A DNA stretch of 64,000 bases from Rhyacichthys aspro (lineage: Eukaryota > Chordata > Actinopteri > Gobiiformes > Rhyacichthyidae): contig CM072152.1 in assembly GCA_036850595.1 (NCBI GenBank), forward strand, positions 7,831,640 to 7,895,639. Reading direction: 5' to 3'. The position numbers and the translations under genes were made by a program. Numbering within the stretch: position 1 is the first letter of the stretch; every line of letters begins with the position of its first letter. Of this stretch, positions 58,700 through 64,000 are shown piece after piece. The notes under the pieces are model-generated. The model was not told the DNA's origin and made no database searches. It saw only the letters and a list, made by a program, of their open reading frames with translations.

Positions 58700-59750
58700 A
58701 GGTCTAGGTTTTCACAGTTTTTCTCATAAAAAAGCAAACTATAAATGTATGTATCATTCTATAGTTTATATATTATAAGATGTGTTGATGTGACAGGTTC
58801 AGGTCAGATGTTTACATGAGATGCTTATGTGAACATAGGTTGTGTTGCACTGTTAAAGAGAAGTTGTTTATCCCGTTTCATGTCAGGAAGCATGAAAATG
58901 ACAAAAGATGGTAATAAATTGTGACTTTAAACACTAATGAGTTATTTGTGCTCTAGTAGGTCATAAAACATCCACTGATACAAAGTGATATAAAAAATTA
59001 CACCTGATAATCATCTTTTTCCTCATATATTATATATCTCAGTAGGATTACAGATATTATTATGTATTGCCCTCTAATATTCCTCTCATGTCATGCAGCC
59101 ACACAGAGAAAGCTGATAAGCCGATCTCCCTCGTGTGACAGAAACAATTACCTCGTCGGTCGTCACCTCCATTGGAGCATGATGACAGGTTAATACACAC
59201 CTGGGCTTACCTTCCCTGTTCCCATGGAAACAGACAGACATTCTTCATAGCACACTGGCAGACAACCAAATACTTGTTGTAATTGTTCTTTCAGGTTGGA
59301 TACGCTAATGGAGGTACCTGAGATTTAAAGTCATTACAGTGAGTTGCCGTAAAGAGAGTATTTCAACAACATAACAACAGAGAAATGAAACAGAGAGAGA
59401 AAGAGAGCTGTGAGGAGGAGCATGCCGTGGAGTTTTTAGCCGGCTCATTCATGGGCGATTGGATGTGAACACTGGCCACTCTGTGTCTGTGGAGGTGATG
59501 TCTACTGAGAGATGCTATCTTTACCTCACTGATACAATGGCCTCATAGACAGGTCCCTGCACTGACTGCCAGGAAAGGTGCGCCACCTACAGGCACTGAA
59601 CATCAATTTGAAGAAGTGTCACACAGTGGGTTACAGCTTAACTATCATTGTTTCAGACCTGTTCATTGACAGAGTGACCTGCAGAGAATATCCAGAATAG
59701 TGACAGATTGTGTTTTATCCTGTTGTGGTTTTGTCTCTGAACCGGGACTA
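58700..59750. other. Intergenic stretch, nothing identified
   Basis: Unique-looking sequence. A CTCF-like site on the minus strand at 59,579-59,593 (CCTGTAGGTGGCGCA, 13 of 15) is the only motif noted. Confidence 0.4.
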
Positions 59751-59759
59751 ATCACACAA

Positions 59760-60850
59760 CTCCACCAGCACTAAACCCAGGGCTAAACCAAATCCAAATC
59801 TGGCAATAAACCAGGCAACACAAAATTGGGACTAAACCATGGAAGAGAAACAAGGACAAGGAAACAAGGAATAGACCAGGAGTAAACCAGGTCTATCTAA
59901 TCTAAGACTGAACTGTAAGCTAAACTGTTACTGTAAATCAAGGGTAAACCGGGAATTAAACCGTAGCCAGGAGCTAAACTATAGGGCTACACAACAACTG
60001 ACCCAGGTCCAACAAGGTCCAAACCCAAACTGTGACAAAAACACTGGACTAGAACAGCTCAAAACTACAGCTAAACCATAGGTCTACACCAGGATAAACC
60101 CAAGCCTAACCAGGTCCAAACCCAGGACTAAAGCGGGGCCAAACCAGGAGAAGTCCAGGACTAAACCTAGGACTGAACCATAAGGCTACACAACATCTAA
60201 CCCAGGAATAACCAGATCCAAACCTAAGGCTAAACTTTGATAAAAACACTGGACTGAAGCAGTTAAAGACTAGAAATAAAACACAGGGCAACACCAGAAT
60301 AAACCCAGAACTAATCCAGTGTAAACCCAGGGCTAAACAAAGTCTAAATCTAGACCTACAGTGGGGCAAAACCAGAGCAAAACAAAACTATAGGGCTACA
60401 CCAGGATAAACGCAGGACTTGTCAGGCCCAATAACAGAACTAAAGCAGGATAAGGAACAGAACCAAGCCATCTAAGACTAACCAGGACTAAACATGACTA
60501 AACAAGAACCAATCGATGACCAATTCAGGTGTAAACCCAATGCTAAACTAGGATAAAACTAGAACCAAGCCACACTTCAGCAGGACAAAACCAGAACTAA
60601 ACCATTGGGTTACACCTGAATTACCCCAAGACTAATCAGGTCCAAACTCAGGACTAAACCCAGAGCTAAAGTAGGAGAAAAGGCACTAAACCAGACCGAA
60701 CTAAGTCAGAATTATCCATGGAGCTGCACCATAACTATCCCCAGACTAACCAGGTCCAAACTCAAGACTAAAGCCAGGCAAAAGCAGAACTTAGATGTAC
60801 AACTACACCTAGACTAACCCAGACAAACCAGGTCTAAACTTACGAAGGCA
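59760..60850. repeat. Degenerate tandem array of CTAAACCAGG-like units
   Basis: About 1.1 kb made of irregular 11-14 bp units such as GGACTAAACCAGG, AGGTCCAAACCCAGG and GGGCTAAACC, with longer-period repeats containing ACCATAGGGCTACACCAGGA seen several times. C-poor runs of A and paired Cs give strong strand asymmetry (few G/T-rich words on plus). No coding signal. Confidence 0.8.
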
Positions 60851-63670
60851 GTAGGACAAGTGTGTGTGCCACTAATGAAATGAACCTTGCATTAAGAACT
60901 CATGAATACATCCAAATACAGTTGAGAGACATGCTTCAAACAACATACACACTGTACTTAACGCCTTTGTCTTTTTATAGACCATCAGGAGCCATTTATA
61001 GAGTAGCACCTCTCCTGCACAATCAGTCTCAGCTATTTAAGGCTTTTTTTTTTTTTTTTTTTGAAAGAATGGACTCTTTCTGCGGCTGCTCTTAGGTTTG
61101 GATGCATGACTGCTAGAGCTATTTCCTCTTGGCATACCTCTGCTCTCTTCTCATGACGAGACACTCTGGCAGGCAGCAGGGAAGATGAGAAGAGAGAGCG
61201 GGGCAGTGTGGAAAATCGGACTTCTGCTCGAGTGGAAAAGATGCCAGGTGTCGCTAAAAGGTATATGATGTTAAAGGCACTCACAGAGACAAGACAATGT
61301 AAGTGCCACTTCACCCACACTTACACTTTACATGGGATTTTAGTGAGAGAGGGGTTTTTTTTTGCACATTTTTTCCCCATTCTTCACCTTTCTCATATAG
61401 TTTGTCCTGTTGAGTGTCTGCACATGATTTTTCTTACCCTCTCTTGTCAAAATCTGGGCAGAGGCCTATTCTGACATAAAAATTTCCCAAGAATGTCATT
61501 AATTTCAAAGTTAGCCATTTGGAAATACTTTCTAAGTACAACATTTCTAAGTTTTTCTGTAAGCTTTTTCTATTCAATACAAATAATTAGTCCCTGTTGA
61601 TTGAAATTGGATTTCCAGGAGGCTGAGCAAATGGACGCAGATTAAACTACCTCTAAATGCAATTGGACCAATCAGAATTCAGGAGGCAGGAACAACATTT
61701 ACAGAATAAACTGCTTCTGGACTGACTCAATTTTTTAAAAACATACAACCAATCAGAGAAACAGACCACTGCATAAAGCCTGCCCCATTTTAGATAAACG
61801 GTTATGATTGGACTGAAAGGATAGAGCTTGTTTGAAATTTAATGGGTGGCGTTCTGGACCCACTTCATTCTAGCCAGTCTACTTTACAAACACTTCATAA
61901 GATTCTTTATGGCATCATATTAAAGCCTTTGTGTCATATTTGGGATCATGGGACTTTCCTTTACAAAACTGAACTGCCAATGACAAAGTGTGTTATGATC
62001 CAGGTGACACATACAAATCCCAGCAGTGGAAAAAGGCAGCTGCAAAAGCAAAGTGTGATAAAAATGCACTTGTTATTTAATCTACAGTACCAGCTGAGGT
62101 GTTGGCAGACTGCTGACCCGTTTCCGACGCAGGGCCGATCCATCTGTGAGCAATTTACATTCTTTTCACCGGTTTGATATTTTTTTGCCCCCTGTGTTGA
62201 ATAAAGGAGGTTCATCTGATCCAAAAGTATGCACTAATAACAATGAAAGGATTAGACTTTAACTAAGAGTGGTCTTTTTTGATTCGTGTAAGAGGAGGAG
62301 AAGTCAGGGTAAAAGTCTGGGAGTTGTGTGCTCTGATTCCCACAACACAACTGAAATAAAGTGGATGGAAAATAAAGAGAGGCGGGGATTTCTAAGTGGC
62401 AGAAACTGTCCCATTAATCGAGGTCCAATTTGTCTTTGGAAGTGCAATGCACAGTGGAGGGAGCCGCCCTTGCTAAATGAGCCCTGACAGGCTCAGAGCT
62501 GCCAGGGCTTAGCAGGACAGAGGGGGAACAGAAGGAAAACAAACTCTAAATTTCACAGGCTCTGGAGAAATCTTTTAGCCAAGGCCTTCTCTTTGAAATA
62601 ATTTGTTAAGTTCTCTATTTTAGTATTTTCTTTAAACAAATCGTCGTTCTGTGCGCCAAAATATTATAAGTGTTTCATTTAGCACACAAACCCACATGAG
62701 CAGTGAGTGCTATCATATGACAGTTTCTCAGTATTTTGGAAAATCTTGCAAAGACCTAATAGTCTTACCATCTGTCAAGCTGCAGCCGTGGGATAACTGT
62801 GCACATTTCACAGCTTCTTTCGGACTGTGCCGTATATTTAAGCCCTAATATATACTTACTCTGTCACACTGTATATGACTTTTTTCATCTGTCTTCGTCT
62901 TTGATTTTTGAACAAAGCCACTTCATAATCTGAACTCTACAGTGAGCAGATGAAGCCTTGGCTAAGTTTGAGGATTACTGTCTGACTCTATTCTTCAAAA
63001 TGCTCTGTCTCCTCCTCTTCTTTTCACTTATATCCACTGACCTGTATGTAAACCCATGGCTGGTGTGCTCTCTGTGTGACGGATCCTGGTGCCTCTCTGA
63101 TGTTCTGCCAGGCGTCTTCATTTACTGAGATGCCAACTGGCACACTCTCATGCTATTCTGCTATCCTCTTAAAAATAGTGTTTGAAATGTAGTTTATACA
63201 CGCATCTCAGCTTTCTGTTTGTTAAAAGTAGAGTCTGTCATTTGTAAATTGGCTTCTTATGTTTTATTTTTGTGAAAAGTATTCTATTGTTAATATTATC
63301 ATCAATCATGTGTTTATTATGACATTATAATAGTATAAATATGTTGTCTTGTGTTATGATGGTGTTTATGTGCTGTAGTAATTATTCATGTTTTTACATT
63401 TCAAAATTCTCATTTTGATGAACCCCTGGCATAAAACACATTAAGATGTCTAAACCTGCTTTTAAACTACATAAACAGAGCATTTTCCTACAACGAAGGA
63501 CCAAAAGTAAAACATTTCAAATAAAACGTTTTAATTTTTACCTAAATTATCCAGTAATAGTATTCCATCTCCACTGTACATCCTCATTAATATATTTTAG
63601 TTGTTGCCATTGGGACTTTCAAGTTAAGACAAAGGCTTGAGTGTGGGGTGAATAGTTCTTTTTTACATCT
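60850..63670. other. Intergenic stretch, no gene recognised
   Basis: Includes an 18-19 T run at about 61,043-61,061 and several short open frames without domains. No exon recognised. Confidence 0.45.
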
Positions 63671-63671
63671 A

Positions 63672-63835
63672 GTGTTTTTTTTTGTCTTTATTTGATAGAT
63701 ACAACATAGATAGACAGGAAACAGGATGACAGAGAGTGGAATGACAGTGAGAATATGACCCAAGCTGGAATTGAACCTGGGGCGTTCGACTATGTGGTAT
63801 GTATCCAATCAGGTGTGCCACTGAGGCACCTCGAA
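63672..63835 (-). mobile_element. tRNA-derived SINE, copy 2
   Basis: On the minus strand: GGTGCCTCAGTGGCACACCT (box A-like), GGTTCAATTCC (box B, near consensus), GCTTGGGTCAT, CTGTTTCCTGTCTATCT and a 3' end ATCAAATAAAGACAAAAA. Same family and orientation as the copy at 58,531 and less decayed at box B. Confidence 0.8.
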
Positions 63836-64000
63836 AGAGCAGGTTTTAATTCCACACCTCACATTCTAACTATTGAGAGCTTTGTACAGCTATGGTAGCC
63901 CTGCAGGGACATGCTGTTGTCTATAAACAAAACACAGTGGAAATAGATTTTATAGTGGTGTAGCTTACAGCATAAATGCCCAACACCTTCATACAAGAAT

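Noticed and set aside
60106..60369. 87-codon hydrophobic minus frame
   Set aside because: A by-product of the CTAAACCAGG array, repeating LxxGLxLVWPRFSPG-like words.

Overview
The window looks like chromosomal DNA of a ray-finned (teleost) fish. The evidence is AT-rich introns with GT-AG boundaries and many degenerate short repeats of kinds common in teleost genomes (tRNA-derived SINEs, hAT-like MITEs, a LINE 3' end). I see no bacterial-type operons, rRNA or tRNA genes, or CRISPR arrays.

The left half (1-31,059) holds one gene on the minus strand: the 5' four-fifths of the type II procollagen alpha-1 gene, col2a1 (the teleost a or b paralogue cannot be told from this sequence). I can place 44 exons: signal peptide (exon 1), von Willebrand C cassette (exon 2), the minor collagen helix (exons 3-7), N-proteinase site and N-telopeptide (exon 8), and the main Gly-X-Y helix (exons 9-44). 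The last exon in the window runs off the left edge. The rest of the helix, the C-telopeptide and the C-propeptide (probably about ten more exons) lie outside. Exons have the fibrillar-collagen sizes 45, 54, 99, 108 and 162 bp and begin with Gly codons. Counting from the deduced helix start, the cross-link lysine (helix 87), the GVMGFP motif (400), the GFPGER integrin site (502) and the collagenase site Gly-Leu (775/776) fall at the positions known for vertebrate fibrillar collagens, so the exon model is internally consistent. The one anomaly is exon 16, which I read as 53 bp instead of 54, a 1-nt frameshift.

Regulatory sequence around the 5' end is well preserved. The start codon sits in a perfect 9-bp stem with a four-codon upstream ORF, as in type I collagen mRNAs. 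Intron 1 has a segment resembling the mammalian SOX9-dependent 48-bp chondrocyte enhancer. There is a TATA-like box and a GC box upstream.

The right half (about 31.5-64 kb) has no exon I can recognise. It is intergenic sequence 5' of col2a1 with scattered repeats: a diverged repeat pair carrying CTCF-like motifs, a hAT-type MITE with an exact 8-bp target duplication and an internal minisatellite that reverses orientation, a LINE ORF2 3' remnant, two tRNA-SINEs, and a roughly 1.1-kb degenerate array built on CTAAACCAGG-like units. It may also hold distal regulatory elements of col2a1, but none can be proven from sequence alone.
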